A stretch of DNA of 64,000 nt from Oceanobacillus luteolus. GTDB taxonomy: Bacteria > Bacillota > Bacilli > Bacillales > Amphibacillaceae. Position 1 is the stretch's first letter. Every line of letters starts with the position of its first letter. A program made the position numbers and the translations under genes. Below, piece by piece: positions 15,849 to 24,769 of this stretch. Location: NCBI RefSeq assembly GCF_023715655.1, contig NZ_JAMBON010000004.1, forward strand, positions 80,043-144,042. Reading direction: 5' to 3'. The notes beneath the pieces were generated by a model, which ran no database searches, was not told the origin of the DNA, and worked only from the letters and a program-made list of their open reading frames with translations.

Positions 15849-16024
15849 GTTTATTTCCTTCTTCCTTATAACTATTGATACTTACGAGTAACTCATAATT
15901 CTACCATTACTTTACATGCTTAACAATTTTTAAGTTTTATTTTAGAATGTATTAGTGAATGTAGTTTACTATCCCCCATTTTTGGATACGTTATAAATAT
16001 CACTACAAAAAAGGAGTTAACACT

Positions 16025-16555
16025 ATGAAAAAAATACTTATGCTACTTACCATTACAACCTTAATTGGAATCCTTGCTGCATGCGGGGACAACGATGAAG
16101 TGACAGAACAACCACAAAACAACGATACAGCTACAAACGAAGAAACAGATACAACTACCGAAGAGAATACGGATAATAATGCAACGGACGATACGAATAC
16201 AAATGATAACAATGATTCTGCTGCGACGGATTCAAATTATATATTTAGAAGCTTCGACTTAGAAGTTGATATTGAAAATGACGATGATGCCATCGATGTA
16301 GATTACGATGATGACCGCGACGACAATGAAATCGAAGCGTCATACGAGAATAAACCAGAAAATATTAACTTAAGCGGAAACGAAGCGATGGATGAATTAG
16401 ACAGTATCTTTACAGCCTTTCAATTTGATGAAAACTCATCGGATGAAGAAGTACTCAGCGAAGTACTTGAGGCATTTAACATTCCAGAAGACGCTGCTAA
16501 AGTAGACCTCGAAATTGAATATGCCAATGGTACTGAAAAAGAATATAGAAGATAA
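16025..16555 (+). CDS. YusW-like domain lipoprotein, highly acidic
   Basis: 176 residues: signal peptide ending in the lipobox LAAC (Cys20), a low-complexity Asn/Asp/Thr/Glu linker (about 25-65), and a C-terminal YusW-like domain (about 70-176) rich in Asp and Glu. Lipid anchoring to the outer face of the membrane is expected. Function is unknown for the family. The extreme acidity fits a halotolerant lifestyle. AAAGGAG precedes the ATG by 10 bases. Two hairpins follow. Confidence 0.8.
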   Translation: MKKILMLLTITTLIGILAACGDNDEVTEQPQNNDTATNEETDTTTEENTDNNATDDTNTNDNNDSAATDSNYIFRSFDLEVDIENDDDAIDVDYDDDRDDNEIEASYENKPENINLSGNEAMDELDSIFTAFQFDENSSDEEVLSEVLEAFNIPEDAAKVDLEIEYANGTEKEYRR

Positions 16556-16624
16556 ATTAAAAAGCATTCAGATGAGGCCATAAACTCCCCGCCTGGATAC
16601 TAGTTGAATATATTACGTAAAGCC

Positions 16625-16714
16625 TAACCCCACTTGCATTGGACTTGTTTCCGGTATAGTGGGGTTAAACTTTTCCTCTTACTAAATATGCCCTTCTTTT
16701 AGGGCTTATTTTTT
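16625..16714 (+). terminator. Two hairpins after the YusW-like gene
   Basis: TAACCCCACT/AGTGGGGTTA (16625-16667) is a perfect 10-bp stem with a long 23-base loop and a short T-tract. GCCCT-tctttt-AGGGC followed by TTATTTTTT (16690-16714) is a compact terminator-like hairpin. The second lies 28 bases before the next gene and may also overlap its leader. Confidence 0.65.
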
Positions 16715-16741
16715 ATGGTATATTTGTACAGGGGTGAGGAA

Positions 16742-17278
16742 ATGACTATTTTTAAAAATGGGGATTGGTTGATTCGTCATGTCGAGGAAAGTGACCAGCA
16801 TCTGCTGGTAAAATGGCTCCGTGATCCAAGAGTGCTTGAATACTATGAGGGCAGAGACAAGCCGTATGATTTGGAAGCTGTTAATTTTGAATTTATCAAT
16901 GTGAAGGATCATATAGAAAGGTGCATCATTGAATATCAATCTGAAACAATCGGCTACATCCAAATCTATCCTTTGGATGCAGATACGCAAAAGATATACG
17001 GAATTTCCGGAAATGATTTCTATGGGATGGACCAGTTCATTGGTGAACCCTCTTACTGGAATAAAGGAATTGGGACCGAACTCGTCTCCTTGATTGCTGA
17101 CTACCTCATTTCTGTACGTAAAGCTGAGCAAGTTTACATGGATCCACAGCTTAGAAATCCTCGAGCACTACGTTGTTATGAAAAAGCAGGATTTAAAAAA
17201 GTTAAACTTTTGCCGGAACATGAATGGCATGAAGGTAAATTTCAAGATTGCTGGTTGATGGTTTACCCGGGACAGTAG
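16742..17278 (+). CDS. GNAT acetyltransferase related to aminoglycoside AAC(6')-Ie
   Basis: 178 residues from the ATG at 16742 (GGGGTGAGG upstream). It follows the AAC(6')-Ie domain closely as I remember that protein: KWLRDPRVLEYYEGRDK, YGMDQFIGEPSYWNKGIGTELV, then NPRALRCYEKAGF and LPEHEWHEG..DCWLM. The GNAT acetyl-CoA loop is WNKGIGT. AAC(6')-Ie acetylates the 6'-amine of aminoglycosides; whether this chromosomal homologue confers resistance or has another amine substrate is untested. No resistance cassette, IS or APH(2'') domain is attached, so it looks like an intrinsic gene. Confidence 0.8.
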   Translation: MTIFKNGDWLIRHVEESDQHLLVKWLRDPRVLEYYEGRDKPYDLEAVNFEFINVKDHIERCIIEYQSETIGYIQIYPLDADTQKIYGISGNDFYGMDQFIGEPSYWNKGIGTELVSLIADYLISVRKAEQVYMDPQLRNPRALRCYEKAGFKKVKLLPEHEWHEGKFQDCWLMVYPGQ

Positions 17279-17360
17279 ATTAGAGTTTTCAATTTAGTAG
17301 GTTATTGAACCAGGAAAATGTAGTCAATGTATTCTTCACTAGATTATTTCTATAACCACT

Positions 17361-17398
17361 AAACAGCGTGACACCTTATCTCGGTGCCACGCTGTTTA
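17361..17398 (-). terminator. Terminator of fhs-MTHFS operon
   Basis: AAACAGCGTGaCACC and GGTGcCACGCTGTTT form a 15-bp stem with one mismatch. The T-run is weak on both strands, so this may be a 3' stabiliser as well as a terminator. Confidence 0.75.
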
Positions 17399-17415
17399 GA
17401 ATTCATATTCATCTT

Positions 17416-17973
17416 CTATTTAATAAAGCCATTTTCAGTGATCAAATGTTTAACTGGAACGTCAAACGCTTCATTTGGCAGTTCTTCCATCAACTGTCCA
17501 GAATAAAGGATAGAGACTGTATCCCTTGAAAAGTCTGCAAGGAATCGATCATAATATCCACCACCAAAGCCAACTCGATAACCTCTTTTGTCATACAAAA
17601 GACCCGGGACAATGATTAAGTCAATGACATCTTTTTCTACCTTTGTGGTTTTATCGGGATTCGGTTCCATCAGGTTAAAGAAACTTTCTTCCAATTGATC
17701 GAAATTCTCCAACTGGTAAAAATCAAGCTTCTTCGCATCTGGAATACATTTAGGAACAACAATCGTTTTTCCATCTAGCCATCCTTTACGGATGATTGGT
17801 TCTGTATCCCATTCAAAACCGCCTGAAACAGTGATTCCAATTGTATCCGCCTGCTTCCAGAAATTTGATGAAGTCAAATGTTCGACTAATTGTCCACCTA
17901 TTTTCGACCTTGTGTTGTCATCCATTCCAGTTAATATATCTTTTGCCTGCTTTCTTAAGGCTTTCTTATCCAT
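17416..17973 (-). CDS. 5-formyltetrahydrofolate cyclo-ligase
   Basis: 185 residues. The enzyme converts 5-formyl-THF to 5,10-methenyl-THF with ATP, returning a storage folate to the one-carbon pool. The family signature GFGGGYYDRFL lies near residues 140-150, and an N-terminal basic KKALRKQAK segment is typical. AAGGGGGG precedes the ATG. It starts 12 bases after fhs on the same strand, so the two folate genes form an operon. It corresponds to B. subtilis YqgN. Confidence 0.9.
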   Translation of the reverse strand: MDKKALRKQAKDILTGMDDNTRSKIGGQLVEHLTSSNFWKQADTIGITVSGGFEWDTEPIIRKGWLDGKTIVVPKCIPDAKKLDFYQLENFDQLEESFFNLMEPNPDKTTKVEKDVIDLIIVPGLLYDKRGYRVGFGGGYYDRFLADFSRDTVSILYSGQLMEELPNEAFDVPVKHLITENGFIK

Positions 17974-17985
17974 TGCAGTCCCCCC

Positions 17986-19662
17986 TTAGAATAATCCGAT
18001 AATATTACCTTCAGGAGTAACATCAATATTTTCTGCTGCCGGCTTCTTCGGTAATCCTGGCATCGTCATCACTCTACCTGTAAGAGCAACAAGGAATCCT
18101 GCTCCAGCTGATACTTTCACCTTTTGAATGGTGATATCAAAATTCTCTGGCGCACCTAACAAGCTTGGATCATCAGAAAGGGAATATTGTGTTTTTGCCA
18201 TACAAACTGGTAATTTGCCATAACCTAAGTTCTCTAGACGAGCAATTTCACGTTCCGCTTCTTTGGATAGTTCAATTCCTTTTCCACCATAAACCTTCTG
18301 TACTAGTTTTTCAATTTTCGCTGTAATGGAATCCTCTAAATCATACGGATGGTGTAGCGTGCTTTCTGTTTCACAAAGCTTCACAACTTCATGAGCAAGT
18401 TCTTCTGCACCTTTTCCACCTTCAGCCCACACGTTGGAGAGAACGACACGGACTCCGATTTCCTCACATTTTTTCTTAATGACATTAATCTCTGCTTCCG
18501 TATCTGTCGGAAATTTATTAATCGCTACAACAGAAGGAATGCCAAAGACTTCTTGCATATTTTCAATATGTTTCAACAGATTCGGCAAGCCTAACTCGAC
18601 AGCTTGGACATTTTCATTGTTTAAGTCCGTTTTAGCCACTCCACCATGCATTTTCAAAGCACGGACAGTTGCTACAATCACTGCTGCGTCTGGTGCAATT
18701 CCAGCCATTCTGCTCTTAATATCGATAAACTTCTCTGCACCAAGATCTGCACCGAAACCAGCTTCTGTAACAGTATAATCAGCGTATTTGAGAGCAAGTT
18801 TTGTTGCCATGATACTATTACAGCCATGAGCGATATTAGCAAACGGGCCCCCATGGATTAAGGCAGGCGTTTTTTCCAATGTTTGTACGAGATTTGGCTT
18901 TAATGCGTCTTTTAGGAGAGCTGCCATTGCTCCATGCGCATTCAACTCACCGGCAGTCACCGGCTCATCTTGATAAGTATAGCCAACAATGATATTCTTC
19001 AATTTTTCCTTCAGTTCTTCGAGATTGTTTGCGAGACAAAGGATAGCCATGATTTCAGAAGCAACGGTTATATCAAAACCATCTTCACGCGGAGTTCCAT
19101 TTTTCTCTCCGTTCAGGCCGATTACAATATGACGCAGCTGTCTGTCATTCATGTCGACGACCCTTTTCCAAGTGATTTTTCTCGTATCAATGTTTAATGT
19201 ATTACCTTGGTGGATATGGTTATCCAACATTGCAGCAAGAAGGTTATTCGCAGCACTGATCGCATGAAAATCACCAGTAAAATGGAGATTGATATCTTGC
19301 ATCGGCACGACTTGGGCATATCCCCCACCTGCTGCTCCACCCTTCATCCCAAAGACTGGGCCAAGGGAAGGCTCGCGTAATGCAATCATCGTTTTCTTTC
19401 CAATCCGGTTCAAACCGTCACCCAACCCCACAGATGTTGTCGTTTTCCCTTCTCCAGCAGCAGTCGGGTTAATAGCAGACACGAGGATAAGCTTACCATC
19501 AGGTTTGTCACTCATCTTTTCGAAAGCTGTAAAATTCACTTTTGCTTTATAATTCCCGTAAAGTTCCAAATCCTCTGCAGCAAAACCAGCCTGCTCCGCA
19601 ATTTCTTTAATTGGTGCCAATTCCGCCGATTCTGCGATTTCAATATCTGTTTTGTATGTCAT
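17986..19662 (-). CDS. fhs: Formate-tetrahydrofolate ligase
   Basis: 558 residues, full length for the family. It makes 10-formyl-THF from formate, THF and ATP. The P-loop-like [20 protein letters not shown] (about 65-85), [20 protein letters not shown] and the C-terminal [12 protein letters not shown] stretch are all characteristic. AAGGAGGG sits 7 bases before the ATG. With the downstream cyclo-ligase it forms a one-carbon operon; fhs is not universal in Bacillaceae and gives an additional formate-based route to 10-formyl-THF for purine and fMet synthesis. Confidence 0.96.
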   Translation of the reverse strand: MTYKTDIEIAESAELAPIKEIAEQAGFAAEDLELYGNYKAKVNFTAFEKMSDKPDGKLILVSAINPTAAGEGKTTTSVGLGDGLNRIGKKTMIALREPSLGPVFGMKGGAAGGGYAQVVPMQDINLHFTGDFHAISAANNLLAAMLDNHIHQGNTLNIDTRKITWKRVVDMNDRQLRHIVIGLNGEKNGTPREDGFDITVASEIMAILCLANNLEELKEKLKNIIVGYTYQDEPVTAGELNAHGAMAALLKDALKPNLVQTLEKTPALIHGGPFANIAHGCNSIMATKLALKYADYTVTEAGFGADLGAEKFIDIKSRMAGIAPDAAVIVATVRALKMHGGVAKTDLNNENVQAVELGLPNLLKHIENMQEVFGIPSVVAINKFPTDTEAEINVIKKKCEEIGVRVVLSNVWAEGGKGAEELAHEVVKLCETESTLHHPYDLEDSITAKIEKLVQKVYGGKGIELSKEAEREIARLENLGYGKLPVCMAKTQYSLSDDPSLLGAPENFDITIQKVKVSAGAGFLVALTGRVMTMPGLPKKPAAENIDVTPEGNIIGLF

Positions 19663-19765
19663 AACATATCCCTCCTTTTTTCTTTTTATTTTTTTATGGA
19701 GTCAATAGGAACAACACTCAATTTTGAAATTTTCCAAAAAATGACATTGTCCTATTTTTAATAAG

Positions 19766-20248
19766 TTAATTTTTTAATGCCATTCGTATCGTATGTAAGG
19801 TATGACCATCTAATTCATTGTCAAACTCAGAAATCATTTGAAATCCTTTTTTCTTATAAAAGTTCAATGCATTCTCATTTTTGCGCTCGACATGAAGTGT
19901 GATTTCTTTTGCACCCAACTTTTCCATACCGATATTCAAAAGTCTGCTGCCAATTCCTTTACTTTGATATTCAGGTAATATGTAAATTGCATGTAAATGG
20001 CACTTTTTATCCGATTGTACTTTGGAATAGTTTGCAAAACCGACGATGTTCCCTTCCACTTCTGCTATAAAAATATAAGTCTTCCTTCGCCTTTTTAGTA
20101 ACATTTTATCACTATAGGCCTTTGATAGGAAGCTCTCTTGGATATCCACCGGAATAATCCCAGCATAGGTTGCATTCCAGCTTGTCTTTGCAACAGTTTG
20201 CACGGCTGCAACATCTCTTCTTTTCATTTTTCGGATGCGTACGCTCAT
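19766..20248 (-). CDS. GNAT-family N-acetyltransferase
   Basis: 160 residues. The acetyl-CoA-binding loop is intact as YQSKGIGSRLL, with the preceding beta-strand HLHAIYILPEY and the C-terminal NALNFYKKKGF typical of small GNAT enzymes. The N-terminus VRIRKMKRRDVAAVQTVAKTSWNATYAGIIP is the usual pattern of the large uncharacterised Bacillus group. AGGTG precedes the ATG. Substrate unknown; it could act on a protein N-terminus, a polyamine or an antibiotic. Confidence 0.85.
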   Translation of the reverse strand: MSVRIRKMKRRDVAAVQTVAKTSWNATYAGIIPVDIQESFLSKAYSDKMLLKRRRKTYIFIAEVEGNIVGFANYSKVQSDKKCHLHAIYILPEYQSKGIGSRLLNIGMEKLGAKEITLHVERKNENALNFYKKKGFQMISEFDNELDGHTLHTIRMALKN

Positions 20249-20282
20249 TTTATCACCTTGCCGTCTAAATTAACCATATCGA

Positions 20283-20447
20283 TTATTTTTTATCTTTCAT
20301 TCTCTCTGCATGATATTTCTCTAAAATTACCCTTCCGACTTCCGAGGAGTCCAGTCCTTTTTTAACAGCTGCTGCAATAACGAAATAAAGAACAATAAAA
20401 GGTACAATATATATAAATAATTGCATTAATGTCACTAAGAAATCCAT
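20283..20447 (-). CDS. 54-residue single-TM membrane microprotein
   Basis: A short ORF with GGAGGAGG 8 bases before its ATG at 20447. It encodes one TM helix (LFIYIVPFIVLYFVIAAAV) followed by a basic amphipathic tail (KKGLDSSEVGRVILEKYHAERMKDKK). The excellent RBS, codon use and clear membrane-plus-tail design support a real gene. It lies between the GNAT gene and ypsA on the same strand. I do not recognise a family. Confidence 0.7.
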   Translation of the reverse strand: MDFLVTLMQLFIYIVPFIVLYFVIAAAVKKGLDSSEVGRVILEKYHAERMKDKK

Positions 20448-20521
20448 ATGTATTTCCTCCTCCTTTCTATTATACTTGTTTCTTTATAACGGTTCCATGT
20501 TTGGTTATAGCAATCTTTTTT

Positions 20522-21076
20522 TCAAGACCAATAATCAGGGTCGGACATGCGCAGCTCTTCTACAATATCATCTAGATCCAACGGAGTGATTAAATAGATC
20601 GGATAATCTTCAGATATTTTCTTTGCTGCATCATAGAAATATTTCACACTGCCAGGGAATTCTTCGTCCATTAAGATCAAGCTTGCATCACTTTTTTCAA
20701 CAAACCATTGATTCTTTGCACGAAATTGATATGGTCCTTTGTAATCCCCAATATAAATAGGTTTGTAGAAATCAGCGACCATAATTATTTCCTGATATTT
20801 CTCCTGCAGTCCTTTCGGCCAACGCTTGTCCTGATTTTCAAATGCAGGAAACACAGCCAAATTGATGTCGTATTCTTCTTTTAAGTCCAGGACAATTTCA
20901 GCTGTCCAAAGCTCAACTCCCATTTGCCCCGATACAATTACCCACTCCAAGCCTTCTTCGATAAATTGTTTGATTCTTTTTTCGATAGCCGTTTTGATAA
21001 TATGAACTTTCGGATCATTTTCTTTAAAGATGCCGAGTTCCAAGGATTTATAGCCTGTCACATGGAGTACTTTCAT
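20522..21076 (-). CDS. ypsA: YpsA-like SLOG (DUF1273) protein
   Basis: 184 residues from the ATG at 21076, which follows GAGGTGAATGTA; the upstream open frame overlaps a terminator. The SLOG/TIGR00725-like fold shows VTGYKSLELGIF at the start, WVIVSGQMGVELW (nucleotide-binding GxMGVE) and KNQWFVEKSDASLILMDEE. In B. subtilis and Staphylococcus aureus YpsA/GpsB-linked work connects this family to cell division and oxidative stress; its ligand is presumed nucleotide-like. It follows cotD but is separated from it by a terminator. Confidence 0.88.
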   Translation of the reverse strand: MKVLHVTGYKSLELGIFKENDPKVHIIKTAIEKRIKQFIEEGLEWVIVSGQMGVELWTAEIVLDLKEEYDINLAVFPAFENQDKRWPKGLQEKYQEIIMVADFYKPIYIGDYKGPYQFRAKNQWFVEKSDASLILMDEEFPGSVKYFYDAAKKISEDYPIYLITPLDLDDIVEELRMSDPDYWS

Positions 21077-21101
21077 TACATTCACCTCATGCGTACAATA
21101 T

Positions 21102-21137
21102 AAAAATAGGCTGGAAACGTTATTGTTCCAGCCTAAT
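21102..21137 (-). terminator. Terminator of cotD
   Basis: On the minus strand AGGCTGGAA and TTCCAGCCT form a perfect 9-bp stem with an 8-base loop, followed by ATTTTTAT. Confidence 0.85.
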
Positions 21138-21149
21138 CCTACTACTATA

Positions 21150-21581
21150 TTAACACCATTTCCCATGCTTATTCCAGTTTTTGCCGTGATGCATTCCGTA
21201 ACCAGGTTGAGTAGCTCCCATTACTTGCCCTGGTCCTTGACCCATTCCGTATCCTGGTTGCATAGCGCCCATTACTTGCCCTGGTCCCATGCCATAACCT
21301 GGACCCATACAGCCAGGGCTAAACGCTCCTGCTACTTGGTTTGGAGTAGACGGGACTTCGAAAGACCCTCCGTATTGATCGACACTGTTAAATGTGTTTT
21401 GTACTGAAGTAGAGTGCGGAAAGAAATGTTTATTCTTTTGTAAATGATGATTCATAACTGTTGTGTGCGATGGATGAACATGATTTACAGTGCTTTCAGA
21501 GAACTGATTGACGCAATTATGCTTTGTTGGGTGTACAATTGTACATTCATGACAGCCACAGTGACGTCCATGACGACGCAT
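21150..21581 (-). CDS. cotD: CotD-family inner spore coat protein
   Basis: 143 residues, rich in His, Cys, Gly, Met and Asn. The N-terminal block RRHGRHCGCHECTIVHPTKHN and the VNHVHPSHTTVMNHH segment are the CotD signature. The C-terminal third holds a Gly/Met/Gln-rich repeat: GPGQVMGAMQPGYGM and GPGQVMGATQPGYGM, a 15-residue unit present twice. The protein is expected in the spore coat and made in the mother cell late in sporulation (SigK in B. subtilis). This marks the organism as an endospore former. AAAGGGG precedes the start. Confidence 0.88.
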   Translation of the reverse strand: MRRHGRHCGCHECTIVHPTKHNCVNQFSESTVNHVHPSHTTVMNHHLQKNKHFFPHSTSVQNTFNSVDQYGGSFEVPSTPNQVAGAFSPGCMGPGYGMGPGQVMGAMQPGYGMGQGPGQVMGATQPGYGMHHGKNWNKHGKWC

Positions 21582-21722
21582 AAGATTATCCCCTTTCTGT
21601 TATAGATTCACTACTAACCTATGACAGCCGCCAAGGAGATGTATAAGCAAGTACCCAGCTATAGAGGAAATATATGCTAATGCCCCTTATTCCGCAAGTC
21701 CGTTTTTTGCATTAACTATTCA

Positions 21723-22499
21723 TCAATAATGGGCTAAGAGTCCTTTTTGCATCGCAACTCTTTCACAATATATAAATATAGCAAGACCTAAAACAAAGTA
21801 AAATAGAGCATTGACTATCAATACAACAAAATCATATACTGCAAACTGGGAAAGACCCACTCCATGAATCATTACCTCACGGACCATATCAATCCCTTTG
21901 ACAAATGGCAAGAACTGGATGATTGGTGATAATGATATGGGAATGAAAGTAAGTGCCATTAATATAAACTGGAGGATTTGTAAAAAAGCTTGGATTTGTT
22001 TAACAATGATGGTTATCCCCGCAATAATAAAACTGATTCCAAACATACCAATAAGGGTTAATAACATAATTGGAGCAAGAGTGACAACATCAACATTCAA
22101 CCACTGTCCTGCTGTTGCCATAGATATATGCAGCAGTATAATAACGATGATCAAATTAATAATGGTTGTTGATATCAACCGTACAGCCATTATCCGCCAA
22201 ATACCCATTGGAGACATGGAAAGTTGCTCTAGTGTACCTCGCATAGCCTCGTTAAGTATTTCATAACCAATACTATTAATGATTGAAAATGCTAAAAACC
22301 AAAAAATATAGTTTACAATCACATATTGAGTATTTGCATCCTGGGTGGTAGGATCTCCAACAATCTGGATGACTCCAAACAAACCGAGGAAAATGATATA
22401 AAATGTTAATATCATCGCAATCGTATTCGGCAAATACCGCTTTAATTCCAAGTATTCCTTTTTCAAGTTTGCTTTAAGAAGATTGAGCCAGGCTGCCAT
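21723..22499 (-). CDS. ABC-2 type transporter permease
   Basis: 258 residues with six hydrophobic segments and the general ABC-2 membrane-domain pattern (a conserved NEAMRGTLEQLSMSP cytoplasmic loop near residue 80). It overlaps the end of the ATPase gene upstream by 26 bases, so both are translated as a pair. The two form a small exporter of the drug/lantibiotic-immunity type. No biosynthetic or regulatory gene lies next to them, so the cargo is unknown. Confidence 0.85.
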   Translation of the reverse strand: MAAWLNLLKANLKKEYLELKRYLPNTIAMILTFYIIFLGLFGVIQIVGDPTTQDANTQYVIVNYIFWFLAFSIINSIGYEILNEAMRGTLEQLSMSPMGIWRIMAVRLISTTIINLIIVIILLHISMATAGQWLNVDVVTLAPIMLLTLIGMFGISFIIAGITIIVKQIQAFLQILQFILMALTFIPISLSPIIQFLPFVKGIDMVREVMIHGVGLSQFAVYDFVVLIVNALFYFVLGLAIFIYCERVAMQKGLLAHY

Positions 22500-23460
22500 T
22501 TCCCTTCTCCCCCTTTAGTATTTTCATAAATATCTGTTCAAAATTCACCATTTCCCTGTCAATTGACTCTACCGGAGTATTTGCTAGCTTTAATATATCA
22601 AACAGCTCATATATCTCTTCATTTCCCAGTAAATCAACTTCTAATGAGGATTGGTAGCGATCGGGTTCGTATTTATAGGTAGGGAATATCTGAATTAACT
22701 TATCCTGTTGCTCATTTGTCAATGTAGTTCCAAGTGCAAGTTTATATGTCCTTACTTCAAATAATTTCAGTAAATTTTCGATCCGATCATTAATAACGAT
22801 CTTTCCTTTATTTATGATTACAGTACGCTCACAAATATCTTGAATAACATCCATATCATGTGAACTGATTATAATTGTTTTATTATATTTTTTAACAATT
22901 TCCTTTAACATACCCCTTATTTCATAGCTTGTTTCCACATCAATTCCTAAAGTAGGTTCGTCCAGTAAGATCACTTCCGTATCCGCAAGCATTGCCACAG
23001 CAATAGCCAGCTTTTGTTGCATTCCACGGGAAAGACGATTAACAAGCTCATGTTCCTTTTCTTTTAAACGGAAGTTCTTAAGTAACTCTTCAATCCTCTC
23101 TCTTACTTCTCGTTTGCTTTCTCCCCTGTTTCCTGCAAAGTATTCCAGATTTTCTCTAACCGTCAGACGCCAATACAGATTCCGGTTCCCCTCTAGTACA
23201 GCACTGATATGCTTTAGCGCCTTTAACCTTTTCTGTTTATTATCAATCCCTTTAATCGTGATTGCTCCAGAGTCTGGACGCAACAAGCCACATATCATTT
23301 TAATTGTAGTTGTCTTCCCTGCCCCATTAGGCCCGAGCAGTCCAAGTATCTCCCCAGGATAAACTTCAAAAGACACATCTGTCACCGCATGGACCAGTTC
23401 CCCTGTTTTTCGCTTTTTATACGTTTTATTGAGGTTATGTACCTCCACAATTGCTTCCAC
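22474..23460 (-). CDS. ABC exporter ATP-binding protein
   Basis: 328 residues. Walker A GPNGAGKTT (about 40-48), signature LSRGMQQKLAIAVAML, Walker B VILLDEPTLGID and the switch histidine in ISSHDMD are all present. The C-terminal 90 residues form the extension typical of DrrA/NatA-type ATPases. The GTG start has AAAGGGG upstream. It partners the ABC-2 permease immediately downstream. The signature LSRGM rather than LSGGQ is common in this subgroup. Confidence 0.9.
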   Translation of the reverse strand: MEAIVEVHNLNKTYKKRKTGELVHAVTDVSFEVYPGEILGLLGPNGAGKTTTIKMICGLLRPDSGAITIKGIDNKQKRLKALKHISAVLEGNRNLYWRLTVRENLEYFAGNRGESKREVRERIEELLKNFRLKEKEHELVNRLSRGMQQKLAIAVAMLADTEVILLDEPTLGIDVETSYEIRGMLKEIVKKYNKTIIISSHDMDVIQDICERTVIINKGKIVINDRIENLLKLFEVRTYKLALGTTLTNEQQDKLIQIFPTYKYEPDRYQSSLEVDLLGNEEIYELFDILKLANTPVESIDREMVNFEQIFMKILKGEKGNGSLAQSS

Positions 23461-23543
23461 CGTTTTAACCCCTTTCGAAATAATCTAACTTTATTTTAGA
23501 ATACTCTCCTACATCCTCCTACAACCCTAAGCAGTAAATAATC

Positions 23544-24152
23544 TCAACCTTCGGACCGATGTGACTTACTGTAGAATATCGGTCCATCATAAACATGTGT
23601 ATGATATTCTCCCGATTCACCAAGGGGACAAACATCATACGTTTGGATATCACGAATGAAGTTCATATCCACCTCTCGGCCAACCCATTCCTTTGGGAGC
23701 TTTTCCTCATCCACTTTAATCACTCTGCTCTTGAAACCAGAAGCGACAAAATCATATAGCAATTGAATTGCTTTATCCTGATCCGTCCACAATGGATACA
23801 GCGACTTCAAGTCAACAGATTTTGCCAACTCTTCTCCCCACTTGCGATGCCCTTCCAGATAGATATCTCCATAAGCTATCGCTTCGAGCTTGTATATATG
23901 CTTTAACTCCATTAATTTTTGCTTATAATCTGTTGTATAACTTTCAAAATCGGTAACAACCAATTCAAGCGGTATGCCTAATTGATTTGCTTGTTGTTTT
24001 AAGCGCTCCAATTTTTCTCCATGTGCAACAGTCTCCCCATTCTCTTTCCATATTGTTGTAATGAGGCAAGCAGCCGAAATTCCTTGCTCCTTTAATCTGT
24101 ATAAAGCAAAAGTCGAGTCCTTTCCTCCACTGAATGATAACCCTGTTCTCAA
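23544..24152 (-). CDS. Dph6-like PP-loop ATP pyrophosphatase-family protein
   Basis: 202 residues with the PP-loop SGGKDS (SFSGGKDSTFALYRL) at the N-terminus, then AYGDIYLEGHRKWGEEL and LYPLW, the pattern of the adenine-nucleotide alpha-hydrolase family that includes archaeal/eukaryotic diphthine-ammonia ligase (Dph6). Bacteria lack diphthamide, so the eukaryotic name should not be carried over; the likely reaction is an ATP-dependent amidation or AMP transfer on an unknown substrate. The TTG start at 24152 has AGGAGGG upstream. Monocistronic. Confidence 0.8.
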   Translation of the reverse strand: MRTGLSFSGGKDSTFALYRLKEQGISAACLITTIWKENGETVAHGEKLERLKQQANQLGIPLELVVTDFESYTTDYKQKLMELKHIYKLEAIAYGDIYLEGHRKWGEELAKSVDLKSLYPLWTDQDKAIQLLYDFVASGFKSRVIKVDEEKLPKEWVGREVDMNFIRDIQTYDVCPLGESGEYHTHVYDGPIFYSKSHRSEG

Positions 24153-24263
24153 TACAAATCCCTCCTATGTCTTCATTACGGATGATGCAATCAAAAGGTT
24201 TCCATTTTAAAAAGGCCAAACTAGGTAGCTTTAATCACATACCCACTCTGACCTTCTGTGCAT

Positions 24264-24644
24264 TTATATTTTTTGGTTTTGTTCTTTCAATAAATCTCTG
24301 ATCTCCGTCAACAGTTCTTGCTGAGCATCCACTTTTTCTTCCACTTCCTCTACTTCTTTCCGTTTAAACTTATTTAAAAAGCGAATCGCTAAAAAGATAG
24401 AAAAAGCAATGATTAAAAAGTCAACAAACGACTGGATAAATATTCCATACTTTATCTCTGCATCACCGAGGCTAATTGTTAATCCGGTAAAATCAATACC
24501 GCCAGCGAGCATTCCGATAAGTGGTGTAATAATATGTTCAACAAATGAAGACACAATTGCATTAAATGCTGTTCCTATCACTACAGCTACCGCAAGATCA
24601 ATGATATTCCCTTGAAAAGCAAATTCCTTAAATTCTCTCCACAT
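24264..24644 (-). CDS. mscL: Large-conductance mechanosensitive channel
   Basis: 126 residues from the ATG at 24644, giving MWREFKEFAFQGNIIDLAVAVVIGTAF, the N-terminal amphipathic helix and first pore helix of MscL. The second TM helix is FIQSFVDFLIIAFSIFLAIRFLN and the tail a short charged coiled coil ending LLTEIRDLLKEQNQ. It opens under membrane tension as a hypo-osmotic safety valve, which suits a halotolerant organism. An upstream extension in frame lacks an RBS and would be atypical for the family. It is divergent from sulP. Confidence 0.94.
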   Translation of the reverse strand: MWREFKEFAFQGNIIDLAVAVVIGTAFNAIVSSFVEHIITPLIGMLAGGIDFTGLTISLGDAEIKYGIFIQSFVDFLIIAFSIFLAIRFLNKFKRKEVEEVEEKVDAQQELLTEIRDLLKEQNQKI

Positions 24645-24769
24645 ACTTGTCAACCCCAATTCATATGTCATTCTTTTAGTAAAGATAACATAACTCAGTA
24701 TAATGCACATCTCTCAAACCGAAAATAGTTCTATGGTATCATAGATAGTAAGTAGAATAAGGAGATGAA

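Noticed and set aside
18391..18861. Overlapping plus-strand ORFs opposite fhs
   Set aside because: They are shadows of the fhs coding frame without RBS or recognisable domains.
23544..24152. Calling the PP-loop protein a diphthamide enzyme
   Set aside because: Bacteria lack diphthamide on elongation factor G, so only the fold family is supported.
24264..24710. Longer 148-residue form of MscL
   Set aside because: The extra N-terminal 22 residues have no RBS and are absent from the family; the ATG at 24644 gives the standard N-terminus.
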